Assembly: GCA_003290165.1 (NCBI GenBank) | Contig: QNQO01001828.1 | Location: forward strand, 62,001 to 126,000 | Direction: 5' to 3' | Length of the DNA stretch: 64,000 nt | From: Berberis thunbergii | Lineage: Eukaryota; Streptophyta; Magnoliopsida; Ranunculales; Berberidaceae | In this document: positions 1 to 10,479 of the stretch, one piece after another | Position numbering within the stretch: position 1 is the stretch's first letter | How the letters are laid out: each line of letters opens with the position of its first letter | Made by a program: the position numbers and the translations under genes | Notes under the pieces: model-generated | What the model was told of the DNA's origin: nothing | The model's input: the letters and a program-made list of their open reading frames with translations, nothing else | The model's database searches: none

Positions 1-1189
1 GTTTCTAGGTTTTTGATTTTGTGATTCTAATGATAATATACTTTCTTGTTGATTTGATGTGACTGCATTTATTTTGGGTGTGAAATTGCATTATTAAAAG
101 TTAAAGTTTAAAGATAAAGTCTTAACACGGCAAAAACTTAAAAAACACCATTTGTCAAATCATCAAAAGTATTTAATTAAGTTCCCCATTGATCCTAAAT
201 AAGTCTAAGCCATTTTAGACGCACAGTTCATGGTATTATTCATGTCTACCCGGAAGCTAAGGTAGCATTACTAGAGGAGCGACACTTGTTTGCTTGTTTT
301 GGAGTTGAGAAAGATATTCCATGTTCAAAGAGAATAGATGTGTTTGCTTGATTCAGAGTTTAGAAAGAAAAGATGCGGCACACTCCAATATCAATGCTAA
401 ACTAAGAAAATTTATCAATTGGAAATTTGGAACTCAAGGCTTCTTTTGGCATTTAGGAGTTGCAAGAAATGAGATGGTACTTCTCTTAACCAAGCCTAAC
501 TTTAGGGGACAATTGTAATTTATGGTGTTTTTAGTTGCATAGAATCCAATCCATTTTACATGTTCTGTGAATATTGTTACCATGGTGAAACGCGGAGGGT
601 TTTTTTTCATAAAATATAAAACAACAATCTCATGTTTCTCATTAGATATGAGAATTGATGCTTAGGGGGACAACAAGTATGATTCTTATGTACATAATAC
701 TTGAATGTCATCTACAACAACACTTTCTCTCTTTGTTTTTGTCGCATCCTAAACACTCTTCCATCACTCCCTTCCCATGGAACTAGAATTCATTAACCAA
801 ATACATCCTTAATAGATTTGGATTGACATACTATTTAACACGGTACAACCAATGCAAAGGTCCTGTGAATATCTTAAAGTGTTCTAAATGTGCTCTTAAT
901 CCTAATTGCTTCTATGGTCAGGTTGCATGGTCAATTGGATACGTGGTATATGTCATCTTATTTGTTTTCCTATGACTAACCCAAACACATGTACAGGTTT
1001 GATAATATTCTGTTCATAAGCAAACCAAACCAAACCTTAAAAAAAAAATTGTCCATGACCAACCAAAACTCAAGTTAGGTTTTGATTGTCCTACCAAAAT
1101 CTCGAGTTGGGCATTGCCACAAAGCTCCAACCCTAGATATCAGGTTTATCCAATTGTTCAACATGTTTCACAGGATTATGCAATCAGTA
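1..1189. other. AT-rich spacer, no gene recognised
   Basis: I see no convincing coding region here. The longest plus-strand frame (about 321-518, 65 codons) has no domain I recognise and ordinary AT-rich composition, so I treat it as chance. No terminal inverted repeats with target duplications were noticed. Confidence 0.5.
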
Positions 1190-1930
1190 ACCTACTAACA
1201 TTGAACCAGATAGTGATCATTCTTGTGTAGAGATTCATATAGCATTTTGGGATTGCTACAACATAAATGTATTCTTTCTAAAAACCACTGTAATTGTGGT
1301 CTATCTCTGACCACTGCGTATCTTTGGAGTATGCAATTCAATTACTTACTAAAACATCGTAATTCATTGAACCTGATAGTGATCATTCTTGTGTAGAGAT
1401 TCATATAGCAATTTGGGATACCTACATAATGAATGTATTCTTTCTAATGATCATTGTAATTGTGGCTATCACTGACCAACATGTATTTCAGGAATATGCA
1501 ATTCAATTACTTACTAAAACATCGTAATTCATTGAACAAGATAGTAATCATTCTTGTGTAGAGATTTGGGATACCTACAACATGAATGTATTCTTTCTAA
1601 AGACCATTGTAATTGTGGTCTATCACTGACCAACGCGTATTTCAGGAATATGAAATTCAATTACTTACTAAAACATAGTAATTCATCAAACAATATAGTA
1701 ATAATTCTTGTGTAGAGATTCATATAGAAATTTGGGATACCTACAACATGAATGTATTCCTTCTAAAGATCATTGTAATTGTGGTCTATCATTGACCAAC
1801 ACGTATCTCGGGAGTATGCGATTCAATTACTTAATTACTAAACATCCTAATTCAACCAGATAGTAATTGTTTTTGTGTGGAGATTTGTGTAACATTTTAG
1901 GATACCTACAACATAAATATATTCTTTCTA
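1190..1930 (+). repeat. Five tandem ~165-bp repeats upstream of the exonuclease pseudogene
   Basis: A unit of about 165 bp recurs five times. The recurring element 'CATTCTTGTGTAGAGATT' (or close variants) starts near 1217, 1383, 1548, 1702 and 1867, so spacings are about 166, 165, 154 and 165. Each unit also carries variants of 'AATGTATTCTTTCTA' and 'GCAATTCAATTACTTACT'. Copies differ by scattered substitutions; the fourth has lost about 11 bp and the fifth is the most diverged. The array stops about 30 bp before a TATA-like sequence. A local tandem duplication of promoter-proximal DNA is the simplest reading. No coding potential. Confidence 0.85.
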
Positions 1931-1960
1931 TTTGTGAATAACTGAACTAACCTCTCATTC

Positions 1961-1967
1961 TATATAA
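1961..1967 (+). promoter_or_regulatory. TATA box-like element of the exonuclease pseudogene
   Basis: TATATAAA-type motif after a CT-rich stretch ('CCTCTCATTC'), about 115 bp upstream of the ATG at 2078. Spacing suits a plant core promoter with a 5' leader of about 80 nt. Activity is inferred only. Confidence 0.45.
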
Positions 1968-2025
1968 ACCCACCCGGCTCATGGTCTCTTTCTTGCACCA
2001 TTCAACAATTATCTCTAACATAAAA

Positions 2026-2033
<8 letters not shown>

Positions 2034-2075
<42 letters not shown>
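2034..2075 (+). repeat. (TA)n microsatellite in the presumed 5' leader
   Basis: An uninterrupted TA dinucleotide run of about 42 bp preceded by an A-run. It lies between the TATA-like box and the ATG of the exonuclease pseudogene, so it would be in the 5' untranslated leader. Confidence 0.9.
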
Positions 2076-2077
<2 letters not shown>

Positions 2078-2078
<1 letters not shown>

Positions 2079-2420
2079 TGGCCACTTCTTCAACTCTTAT
2101 GTGCCAGGCATGCAAACAACCCATGCATCTTGTACGATGCCAAGTAGCTTGATGAGCATATATCACCACAACCGTGACATACATTGGAGACGTTGTTGAT
2201 CGTTGGATTGCTCAAATCAAATGTGTCCACAAGCGGAGGCTTGACCAGCTTACAGTTGGTCTGGACATAGAACACCTCTCCGAACGCATGATCAAAGAGA
2301 GAGCGAAAGGCAAATATGACCAAGACAAATGTGATGGTGAAGGCGAAAATGAAGGTCACAAGGAAAAAGCGATAAAGTCACCATTTTACAACTCTGTATT
2401 GGGCACAAATGCTTGATATA
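2078..2420 (+). pseudogene. WEX-like 3'-5' exonuclease pseudogene, 5' part
   Basis: N-terminal part of a plant Werner-syndrome-like DEDDy 3'-5' exonuclease (a nuclease removing nucleotides from DNA or RNA 3' ends; role in this plant unknown). From ATG 2078 one frame gives 24 codons, then tandem stops TGA TGA (2150-2155), then continues in the same frame with VVDRWIAQIK and VGLDIE. The latter is the Exo I motif with catalytic D and E. An acidic, Lys-rich stretch follows, then a -1 frame change before KVTILQLCIGHKCLIY, which matches the family's second strand. The sequence is cut within this segment by the gypsy LTR at 2421. Exo II and III lie at 13.3-13.6 kb. The stops and frameshift mark it as decayed independently of the insertion. 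The first 24 codons have no clear family match. Confidence 0.8.
2416..2420 (+). repeat. Target-site duplication ATATA, left copy (element A)
   Basis: Five bases directly before the 5' LTR of element A. An identical ATATA occurs at 13225-13229 directly after the 3' LTR. Removing the element and one copy joins the exonuclease frame. Confidence 0.9.
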
Positions 2421-2772
2421 TGTCACAACTAAACAAATGAAGTTGGACAAGTAATTCAAAAGAAAAGGGAAGCAGAAAAAGGGCGCTAGAAACCAAACTT
2501 TCAAATAAGGGTCACTTTTGTAATTTGATAAATTCAGTTAGTTGGGATCACCTTAGCTGTACACATGGCAACCATCAAGGGAATGGTTTGTAAGTTTGTT
2601 GAGCAACACTATAGTTAAATAGAGAGTTGAAGAACTCAGAAACTAAGTCTGAAGTAGTAAACCCTAGAGGCTCTTGTCCTCAGGATCTTGAGAGATTGTA
2701 ATCTTTCAATTCTTTTTCTCAATATCATCAGTTTTTCCTTCAGTTGCTTGTAGAATTGTCATCTATGTGACA
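2421..2772 (+). repeat. 5' LTR of element A
   Basis: Starts TGTCACAACT, ends TATGTGACA, with TG...CA termini. Matches 12886-13224 along its length except for a 13-bp segment present only here (near 2506-2518) and scattered substitutions. Confidence 0.95.
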
Positions 2773-2774
2773 TT

Positions 2775-2788
2775 TGGTATTAGAGCCA
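2775..2788 (+). other. Primer-binding site of element A
   Basis: TGGTATTAGAGCCA lies two bases after the LTR. It is complementary to the 3' end of plant initiator methionine tRNA apart from one change from the usual TGGTATCAGAGC. This is the expected minus-strand priming site. Confidence 0.85.
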
Positions 2789-2826
2789 AGTCGAATCCAC
2801 TCGGAATCAAACACACAACAAATCAG

Positions 2827-3960
2827 ATGGAAACGAGATCTAAAGAAATGGAGCAATTCGTCCAAGAAACTCGAAACCTCAATATAGACCAAAACATTGA
2901 AGGAGCGGATGAAGAAGTTGACTCAGACACAAGAAATTCATGAGAAGAAGAAGGAGACCAGGTTCATCTCCTCCAGCGCAACCAAGGGAACCATGGAGCC
3001 ACCATCACGGATCAGTCACTTGGAATTCAATCATCTGGAGAATTTGACCACACCAATAGGTCTATTCCCTAAAATCATTGGAAGAACTTAGGTAATTACT
3101 CTCGATTCCCTAAACTAGAATTTCCATAATTTGATGGAGTTAACCCTAGATCTTGGATTAAGAAGAGTGAGATGTATTTTGTTTTACCAAATAAAAGAGG
3201 AGAACAAGATGAATATGGCATCGATTCACCTAATAGGGAGAGCATACACTTGGTTCCTAGACTACCAGGTTGGCAAAGAAATTATCTAATGGAAGATGTT
3301 TTGTCAAGATGTATGTGACTGATATGAAGAGGTAGTGTTGAATAATTACATTGATTCATTCAACAAATTGCATAAAGAAATCTCAGTTAATGAGTATTAC
3401 GACCTATTTGAAGAACCGAAATATGTCATGCTTACCCACAACCCTCATTTGGATGATACCTATTTCGTATTGAGCTTCCTCAGTGGTCTTAAAAATGAAA
3501 TCAAGGCCATTGTACAGTTGTTTAAGCCAACTACCATCAACCGGACATTCTCCTAAGCAAGAATGCAAGAAGCCACCACTCAAACACAACCAAAAAAAAA
3601 AGAAAATACATTACCACAGCTTGGGGAAACAAATCCTACAACTATAACCAACCACCTAACACCACCATGAGAGCCAACCAATACGACTCATCCTCTTCCC
3701 ATCAACAACATACCCACAGTTAATCAAATAACTTCACCAAACCTGGCCCTGGCCTTGTTTCAGTAAACAAATATCCTCCCAACCTGCCACCTATCAAAAG
3801 ACTTAATGAAGCACAAATGAGGAGTAGAAGAGAACGAGGTTTGTACTACAATTGTGATGAGCCTTACAGGGATGGTCATCTCTGTAAACAACAACAGTTG
3901 TACCTCCTAGTTCAAGAAGCAGAAAGGGAAGAAGGGGAAGAAAATAGCACAATTTAAACT
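2827..3960 (+). pseudogene. Decayed gag of element A
   Basis: Begins at the ATG at 2827 (METRSKEMEQF) and shifts frame several times. Recognisable pieces are FPKLEF and 'FDGVNPRSWIKKSEMYF' near 3110-3180, the start of the Retrotrans_gag fold, then a 73-codon open piece at 3335-3556 whose 'YYDLFEEPKYVML' and 'LSFLSGLKNEIKAIVQLF' are the helical end of that domain. A zinc knuckle follows near 3840-3890 as 'YYNCDEPYRDGHLCK': its first Cys is Tyr, so nucleic-acid binding is probably lost. Not translatable as one protein. Confidence 0.8.
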
Positions 3961-4680
3961 GAGAACTTGATTGAAGAAGTGCCAACAGAAATGAAGATAT
4001 CACTGAATGCCATTTATGGCAACCTATCAAACAATACTCTACTCATCAAGGGTTTTCTTTAAGAAAAAGGTCATCTCTATTTTGATTGATACAGGGAGCA
4101 CCCACTCATTCATTGATCCAAGGGTTATAAAGGAGGCTAACTGACTCTGGTGCTATTTGTCTATTGGAATCCAGTGAATTCTCTAAGTTGAGCGGGAGCA
4201 GAGTCCTTCCCTGATTGGTTAGTTATTATCCTTAAATCCTTTAGCTTATGTACCACCTACTCACCCTGAATTACAACATCTTCTGCTGGAATTTACTGAT
4301 TTTTCAATCCCCATCAGAATTACCACCTGACGGGCCTCTTAACCACCAAATTCCCCTAACTCGTAAAACCTTTAGAAGGTACCTTACATGCAAAAGGCAG
4401 TGATTGAGCATTTGATTCAAGAGATGATGGACTCTGGAATCATTCAACACTCTCACAGTCCTTTTGCAACACCTATATTGTTGGTCACGTAGAAAGATGG
4501 CACATGGAGGTTTTGTATAGATTATAGGAGGCTAAATGACTTGACCATTATAGACAAATTCTCAATGCCCCTTATTGACGAGCTTCAAGGAGCCAACATA
4601 TTATCTAAGTTGGATCTAATGTCCAGTTGTCATCAAATCTCAGTCCATCCTCCGAACATCCATAAAATCGCTTTCAAAAC
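3961..4680 (+). pseudogene. Protease and first part of RT, element A
   Basis: The aspartic protease active site is visible as LIDTGSTHSFID near 4083-4118, followed by disrupted sequence. From about 4380 the reverse transcriptase N-terminal half follows: '[13 protein letters not shown]', '[10 protein letters not shown]', '[12 protein letters not shown]' and '[13 protein letters not shown]'. There are in-frame stops and frameshifts. The sequence breaks at 4680 after AFKTN, where element B is inserted, and resumes at 8449 with THHGYFEFKVMP. Confidence 0.85.
4676..4680 (+). repeat. Target-site duplication AAAAC, left copy (element B)
   Basis: AAAAC directly before the left LTR of element B is repeated at 8444-8448 directly after its right LTR. 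Removing the insert and one copy rejoins the RT frame of element A. Confidence 0.9.
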
Positions 4681-5154
4681 TAATGCCGGGCAGAATAGCG
4701 ATTATCTTGCAGGCTAGTTGTAATAGACAATTCACAGAGAAGAATACAATAAGATTACCCAAAACACAGAGAAATTATCTAATGTTCAATTAAAATTATC
4801 AAATCAAAGGTCCCTTACAATATTGATGAAAATCTCTATTTATAGTGCTCAAATAACTTGAATAATAAACAGCCTATTCCTAAAAGAAAAATTAGAATCA
4901 AATACTAAAATAACAAGCAGTCTATTTCTAAAAGAAAAAGTAAAGCCTAATTCTAAAAGGAAACTGCCTATTCCTAAAATAAAAATTAGAATCAAATACT
5001 AAAATAACAAACAGTCTATTCCTAAAAGAAAAAGTAATACATAATCCTAAAAGTAAACTAAAAAGACTCCTAATTGAATTGGAAGTGTACGAATAAGTTA
5101 TTTAGTAAATAACTTTGAGAGCAAATTAGGAACCCTAGAAACCCTCCTGCATCA
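4681..5154 (-). repeat. 3' LTR of element B (left end on the plus strand)
   Basis: 474 bp, TAATGCCGGG...CTGCATCA on the plus strand; the terminal TGATGC seen in the partner is mutated to TAATGC here. Aligns with 7972-8443 throughout, differing by roughly thirty scattered changes by eye. It contains internal imperfect repeats of 'CTATTCCTAAAAGAAAAA'. Confidence 0.9.
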
Positions 5155-5442
5155 GTCTCCCCGGGTCGGAAAGAACTCGTCCTCGAGTTCACAACAGCTT
5201 CATCGAAATCCTTTGGCGGCAGCCCAAGAGGAAGATCCTCTGGTATCAAGTCAAAAAACTCTGCTAGCTGCTGCACCTCCGCTGACAAATCTGGATTCAC
5301 GTCTGCTGTCAAATAGTAACCACTCATCATCCTAACATATCGCTTGATGGCTGGCTTATTTGTGAAATAACTTGTCCAGTACGCATTTGCACAGGCTTGT
5401 AAGATCCTAGGATTGGATGACCCACAGAACATCGTAGGATCT
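5155..5442 (-). pseudogene. gypsy pol linker remnant in element B
   Basis: On the minus strand, downstream of the kinase piece, the frame gives LSAEVQQLAEFF followed by IPEDLPLGLPP. This resembles the conserved linker just before RT in plant Ty3/gypsy Pol. It then jumps to SRTSSFRPGETDAGG, like the extreme C-terminal tail of a gypsy polyprotein next to the polypurine tract. RT, RNase H and integrase appear deleted between these points. The stretch just after the kinase (DPTMFCGSSNPRILQ onward) I cannot assign. Confidence 0.6.
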
Positions 5443-7316
5443 GATGGCCTTTCGCCTGGCTCACCAGACCAACAACTTTCCATCAAAGATTTCCACTCAG
5501 GATCACACTATGAAGGAATTTGTGGACGCAATGAGTTGTTTACTATTCTACCAATTACTTAAGCGCAGTGCATGTTTGCATAAGGTTCATCTCCCATAAA
5601 CAACTCCCACATGACAATTCCATATGAGTAGACATCAATTCCGTTACCATGTTACTTTTCCCGCTAAGAAGTTTAGGTGCCATCCAAGGTAAAGTACCAC
5701 GAACGGCTCCTGACACTAAGGTGTGTTGCGTTACCGTGGATAGTCCCAAATCACCAATCTTGCAGATGGGTCGATGAGGATCTCTCATATTTACCAAAAG
5801 ATTCTCACACTTTAAATCAAAATGAACAATGTTTTTCCATGCAAATATTCCATGCCAAATGCAGTATCCATTGCCAAAAGAAGCCTCTTACGGCGATCAA
5901 TTGGTCCATCTTTCTTTTGCAAAAGTTGTTTCAAAGACCCATTAATCATGAACTCTATCACAGTGGCTAAAGATTCATCAGGACCATCACGAACTATACC
6001 ATAGAACGACACAACATTGGGGTGATGCAACGAACTCAATATTAAAGCCTTCGTCCAGAAATCAGCAATCAAACGTTCTCTCTGAGACGGTCTTCCTGCA
6101 AAGCAACTGGCTTTTATCCTTTTTATAGCTACATCAGAGCCCTTCCATTTTCCATGGTAAACAGATCCATATGTACCAGAACCCAATTCTCAGATCTCCT
6201 CAAGATCGTCATTTTTTATTGTCTGTAAACCTTTATCCAAAAGCTTCTGCCTCAGCCGTCGTTTGCTCAATCCCAAAAGCTTTTTGATGGTCACCTTTGG
6301 ATTCATCCTCCACATTGCCATCAGGGTTCTCGGGCTCTAAATCCTGAGTAGCTGCTTTTTCGGATGTTGAAACCACATCACTCTCAATGTTTCCTTGCAC
6401 TACAGCTTTCACCTCTTCCACACCTTCTAATGTTGTTTGTTTTACTGAAGCAATTAATTCTGGCAAGAAACTCAAATTCTCAACTAAAACAACCTGAGCC
6501 TCATGTGGCAAGGCCATCAGTTTCAATTAGTTTTGTAGTATCACCATCCTCTTCAGCGGGCTTCAAGTTATTTGTTTCAGGAATAGACTCCTTGGTTTCC
6601 TCAACTACCTCACTTTTATCAGTAGCGGATTTATCTGGAATATCATAACCTTCTACTATTTGCACCAACTTCACTTTGGTGCCCTCTTCAAGCATACTCT
6701 TATCTTCTAATCTCATTGCCCCAATCGCATCAGTAATGGGCCCTGGATTGTACCCGTGGGTAGTCGAAGCAAGCACTTTATCATCAATTGCAGATACCAT
6801 GGGTGCAATTTCCACAAAAGTTGTCACGTCACCTGGGGGTAGAGAGGGATCTGGAGTAAACAGGTTTGGGTTCTCCTGGACGGGCATGTTTGAGTTGACC
6901 ATTGGAGGAGCACAACCATGAAGGCATTCTGGAAAAGATGGCCCATTCACAGCATATATTTTATGCGACTGCCCAGACCAAGCATTTGGGTTATCAAACC
7001 CAGCATGAAACCTAGGACTGCCCTCCCGTAAACTCTGAGGGAACCCTGAATTTACATTACCATTTGCTTGAGGAAGCATATTCAGTGCTTCATAAGATGG
7101 AGAATGTTGCATAGGATTCTGCCTTTTCATCCATAATGTGCAGGCAGGTGCAGGTCCTTGTGGAAGTTGATAAGCATTATCAGTTCCATAAGCAACTGGA
7201 GAATTTCCATAACGGATACCACGATCATCTACTGGAGGAATTAGACTGTGGGGTCTGGCGACAACATCATGTTCACCCCATTCAGGTCGAGGATCAACAT
7301 GATTGATACAATTACC
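5443..7316 (-). pseudogene. Captured RAF-like MAPKKK segment (kinase domain and preceding linker)
   Basis: On the minus strand, a long disordered Pro/Asn/Glu-rich linker (about 7300-6233) precedes a Ser/Thr kinase domain of the plant RAF-like, PB1-kinase group. Visible motifs: Gly loop [22 protein letters not shown] with the ATP-binding Lys, [20 protein letters not shown], then [12 protein letters not shown] as catalytic loop, GDLGLS in place of [12 protein letters not shown] where the usual APE Glu is Lys, and MESCWSGEPGERPS near the end. It is broken by a stop near 6531, a frameshift near 5812 and others. Linker and kinase exons run together with no obvious intron, which fits capture from a processed transcript. 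The PB1 domain itself is missing. It is flanked by gypsy gag and pol remnants inside matching LTRs, so it moved as element cargo. Confidence 0.8.
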
Positions 7317-7927
7317 CTATGGAATAGGACCATTCACACCGATATTACCATGCGCAATAGGACCATTCAGACTGATATGACCTTGCCTCAACGAGTGAAG
7401 TCGTTGAAATAAGGTTTGAGTGTAGCCGAAAGGAAGGAAGTGACCCTTCATCTTCTCCCAATCAGTGATCTTGGCCTTGCCATGCCTGTCACGTGATCGC
7501 TTCAACTGCACCCACCACGCAGAGGCTCTACCTTTGAGTTTTTTGGTGACCAATTTCACTTTGACGCGATATGAGACTTCCTTATACTAAAAAATACGTT
7601 CTACTTCATTCAACCAATCCGCGAATTCTTCGTCCTGTAACGTACCACAAAACTCGGGTAGATCCACTTTGAAACCGAGATTTCCATGACAATCCTCCCG
7701 ACCACGGCGCTCCTAGAGTCGAGCACGATTATGATAGGGGTTTTCGAAACTGGAATCAGAATCATGATTTTTCATCTCACAATTACCGAAATCCTGCGCC
7801 GTTAGACGCCGGGTTAACTTGGCAAATTGCCTCTGTAAATCCTCAGTCATCACATCTTGAACGCTACGATCACGGTTTGGGGCTTCCTCGTTCGAAACCT
7901 GCCCGCGCGACCACGACCACCAGCCAT
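7317..7927 (-). pseudogene. Partial gag of element B
   Basis: From the ATG at 7927 on the minus strand (MAGGRGRAG) with stops and shifts. Retrotrans_gag features follow: 'EFADWLNEVERIF', 'KVKLVTKKLKGRASAWWVQL', 'ITDWEKMKGHFLP' and 'FQRLHSLRQG'. The intact final part is an 80-codon frame at 7559-7317. Coding similarity ends at about 7320, where kinase-gene-derived sequence starts; zinc knuckle and protease are absent. Confidence 0.8.
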
Positions 7928-7957
7928 GAAAATTGATGAAATCTCACCCCAAGAAGA

Positions 7958-7971
7958 TCTCTAATACCAAC
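7958..7971 (-). other. Primer-binding site of element B
   Basis: The reverse complement reads GTTGGTATTAGAGA directly inside the right LTR. It matches the initiator-Met-tRNA primer site seen in element A (TGGTATTAGAG) and fixes the minus orientation. Confidence 0.75.
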
Positions 7972-8443
7972 TGATGCCGGGCAAAATAGCGATTATCCTG
8001 CATGCTAGTTCTAATAGACAATTACAGGGAAGAATACAATAAGATTACCCAAAACACAGAGAAATCCTCTAATGTTCAATTAAAATTATCAAATCAAAGG
8101 TCTCTTACAATATTGAGGAAGAACTCTATTTATAGTGCTCAAATAACTTGAATAATAAGCAGCCTATTCCTAAAAGAAAAATTAGAATCAAATACTAAAT
8201 AACAAGCAGTCTATTCCTAAAAGAAAACGTAAAGCCTAATCCTAACAGGAAACTGTCTATTCCTAAAAGAAAAATTAGAATCAAATACTAAAATAACAAA
8301 CAGTCTATTCCTAAAAGAAAAAGTAACGCATAATCCTAAAAGGAAACTAAAAAGACTCATAATTAAATTGGAAGAGTACAAATAAGTTATTTGGTAAATA
8401 ACTTTGAGAGCAAATTTGGAACCCTAGAAACCTTTCTGCATCA
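7972..8443 (-). repeat. 5' LTR of element B (right end on the plus strand)
   Basis: 472 bp, TGATGCCGGG...CTGCATCA on the plus strand with TG...CA termini, paired with 4681-5154. Directly followed by the AAAAC duplication. Confidence 0.92.
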
Positions 8444-8448
8444 AAAAC

Positions 8449-9494
8449 CCACCATGGTTATTTTGAGTTCAAAGTCATGCCACCGACCACTAAGCTCTAA
8501 TGAACCAAATTTTCCAAGCATACCTCCGAAAATTTGTTCTTGTTTATTTTATGACATCCTAGTATGTAGCCCACTTATTGACATGCACTTTGAACACCTA
8601 CATACAATCCTTACTACCTTGAGACACCATAAACTTTATGCCAAACAATCCAAATGCTCTTTTTTGCAATATAAAAGGAATATTTGAGACATATCATTAG
8701 TCACAAAGGTGTGGAAGTTGATCCATCCAAGCTTGAGGTTATGTCATCTTGGCCTACCCCTACTAATGTCAAGCAATTAAGAGGATTCCTTGGGTTGACT
8801 AGTTACTATAGAAAATTTATAAAACATTATGGGCTTATAGCACAACCATTGACGGACCTTCTAAAAAACGACTCTTTTCAATGGTCCCCACTCGCATCTA
8901 TAGCCTTTCAACAACTTAAAGAAGCTATGTGCCAAGCTCCAGTCCTAACACTACCCAACTTTACCAAGCCTTTCACCCTAGAGATTGATGCAAGCTCCAA
9001 GGGAGTAGGGGTTGTAATAGGGAAAGGCCATTGCTTACTTTAGCAAGGCATTGGGTCCCAAGAACCTTACTCTATCAACCTATGAAAAAGAACTTCTAGC
9101 CATTGTCATGGTTGTACACAAATGGAGATCATACTTACTTGGGTCCAAGTTTCACATACACACTGACCATCAAAGCATAAAACATTTTCTCTCCAAAAAA
9201 GTAACAAGCATGACCCAACAGATATGGCTGGCTAAACTTCTGGGATTTGACTATGAAATTTTCTATAAAAAGGGGGTTAAAAACCTAGCAGCTGATGCAT
9301 TATCCACCTCAGTCAATGAAAATTTTGTAGCTCTTACATGTACTGCATTAGAGACTGAATTGATTGGCCAACATTACACTCCACCAAGTACTGCTACAGC
9401 CTGCCTACTTACTGATGTTCAGTTCCCAATTTCTACTGACTTTATATTCAAACAAGCAACATCACCACTGTGCCCATCTTTACAGGACAAATGA
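8449..9494 (+). pseudogene. RT C-terminal half and RNase H, element A
   Basis: Continues the RT cut at 4680: THHGYFEFKVMPPTTKL, then the catalytic box at about 8545-8565 reads LFYDILVCS, with Tyr where the first Asp of the usual F-D-D box should be. The RT connection domain follows ([29 protein letters not shown]). RNase H spans about 8970-9310: [16 protein letters not shown], a frameshift near 9043, then 'LSTYEKELLAIVMVVHKWR', HIHTDHQSIKHFL and AADALS. Acidic residues of RNase H are mostly kept; the RT site is not. Confidence 0.85.
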
Positions 9495-9580
9495 CTGTTT
9501 CTTGCTACTAGCATCAGCAAACATAACATCTCACCTACCTATCAAGAAACTTTACAAGCCAAAGGACTATGTCCTTATAC

Positions 9581-9770
9581 GAGAGTAATTCTACATGGCG
9601 AGGAAAATAGCGAGGGGAGGGAGGTGGCGGGGTGGGGACTGTTCACCCCCTCGGGATGTGTGCCATCATTTTTTGTGCGTGCATCCTGAGGGGGGTGAAC
9701 GGTCCCCACCCCGCCACCTCCCTCCCCTCATTGTTTTCCTCGCTCGTTTCCTCACCATTTAGAATTTAAG
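9581..9770. mobile_element. Fold-back MITE with ~80-bp inverted arms
   Basis: A 190-bp palindromic element: the left arm (about 9588-9665, GC-rich, 'GAGGGAGGTGGCGGGGTGGG') is complementary to the right arm (about 9688-9767). Outer ends read ATTCTACATGGCGAGG and, inverted, ATTCTAAATGGTGAGG. It is flanked by a perfect 10-bp direct repeat GTCCTTATAC (9571-9580 and 9771-9780). A relative with the same ends lies at 54594-54781. The long inverted arms and long duplication suggest a Mutator-like MITE, but superfamily is not certain. Confidence 0.8.
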
Positions 9771-10099
9771 GTCCTTATACTAGCCTCAGCACGCAGGACA
9801 ATACACTCACCTGTCATGAACCGTGTTCTACTTTGCAAAAAGAAGGACTACCTACTGCTACTTTATTCAAAACAAAGGACATTGCATCTACATTTAGGGA
9901 TGGCACCGGGGCGAATTGGGGAGAATTTGGACAAATTCATCCCCGCCCCGCTAGAATTCATGGATATTCAAATCCGCCCCGAATATCCGTTTACCATATT
10001 TTGTAAAAACCATCCCCGAACCGGACGGATTGGTGGATATCCGCCCCGCCCCAAATACCTGAAGAATTTTTTTTAATCATTTCAAATATCAAAAATAAA

Positions 10100-10470
10100 T
10101 CGAATATAAATATCAAATATCATACAACTAGATCGAGCCAAAACCATCCAGATAACTAAATCATACAAATATCGAATCACACAACTAAATCATACAACTA
10201 TCAAATATCATACATCAGATCGAGCCAAAACCATCCATCAGATCGAGCCATCCACCACCATCCAGATCGAGCCATCCACCACCAGATCAAGCCACAGATC
10301 GAGTCATCCACCACCATCTAGATCGAGCCATCCAGATCGATCAATCCACAGATCGATCCATCCACCACCATTAGATCAAGACATTAGATCGCATCAGATC
10401 GAACCACCACCACCACCACCCTCCATCAGATCGAGCCACCACCACTACCATCTATCAGATTGCATCAGAC
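10100..10470. repeat. Degenerate GATCGAGCCATCCACCACC minisatellite
   Basis: Variants of 'CAGATCGAGCCATCCACCA' recur irregularly through this stretch with changing numbers of CCA triplets. It lies inside the hAT-type element and merges into the Gly-rich end of the minus-strand frame at 10480. Confidence 0.7.
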
Positions 10471-10479
10471 AACCATCCA

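Larger units (their letters stand above)
4681..8443 (-). mobile_element. Nested Ty3/gypsy element B carrying a captured RAF-like kinase segment
   Basis: A 3.76-kb element in antisense orientation inside the RT of element A. LTRs are 4681-5154 (3') and 7972-8443 (5'), flanked by AAAAC. Orientation is set by the primer site (reverse complement of 7958-7971) beside the right LTR. Read on the minus strand: 5' LTR, primer site, partial gag with Retrotrans_gag domain, about 1.85 kb of sequence from a plant RAF-like MAPKKK, a short linker of the kind that precedes gypsy RT, and the 3' LTR. RT, RNase H and integrase are absent, so it is non-autonomous and would need another element's enzymes. Kinase and gag reading frames are broken. 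Confidence 0.9.

Noticed and set aside
2153..2199. ATG at 2153 as the true start of the exonuclease
   Set aside because: It opens a different frame ending at 2199 and does not join VVDRWIAQIK without a frameshift; the frame from 2078 does join but has tandem stops, so either way it is a pseudogene.
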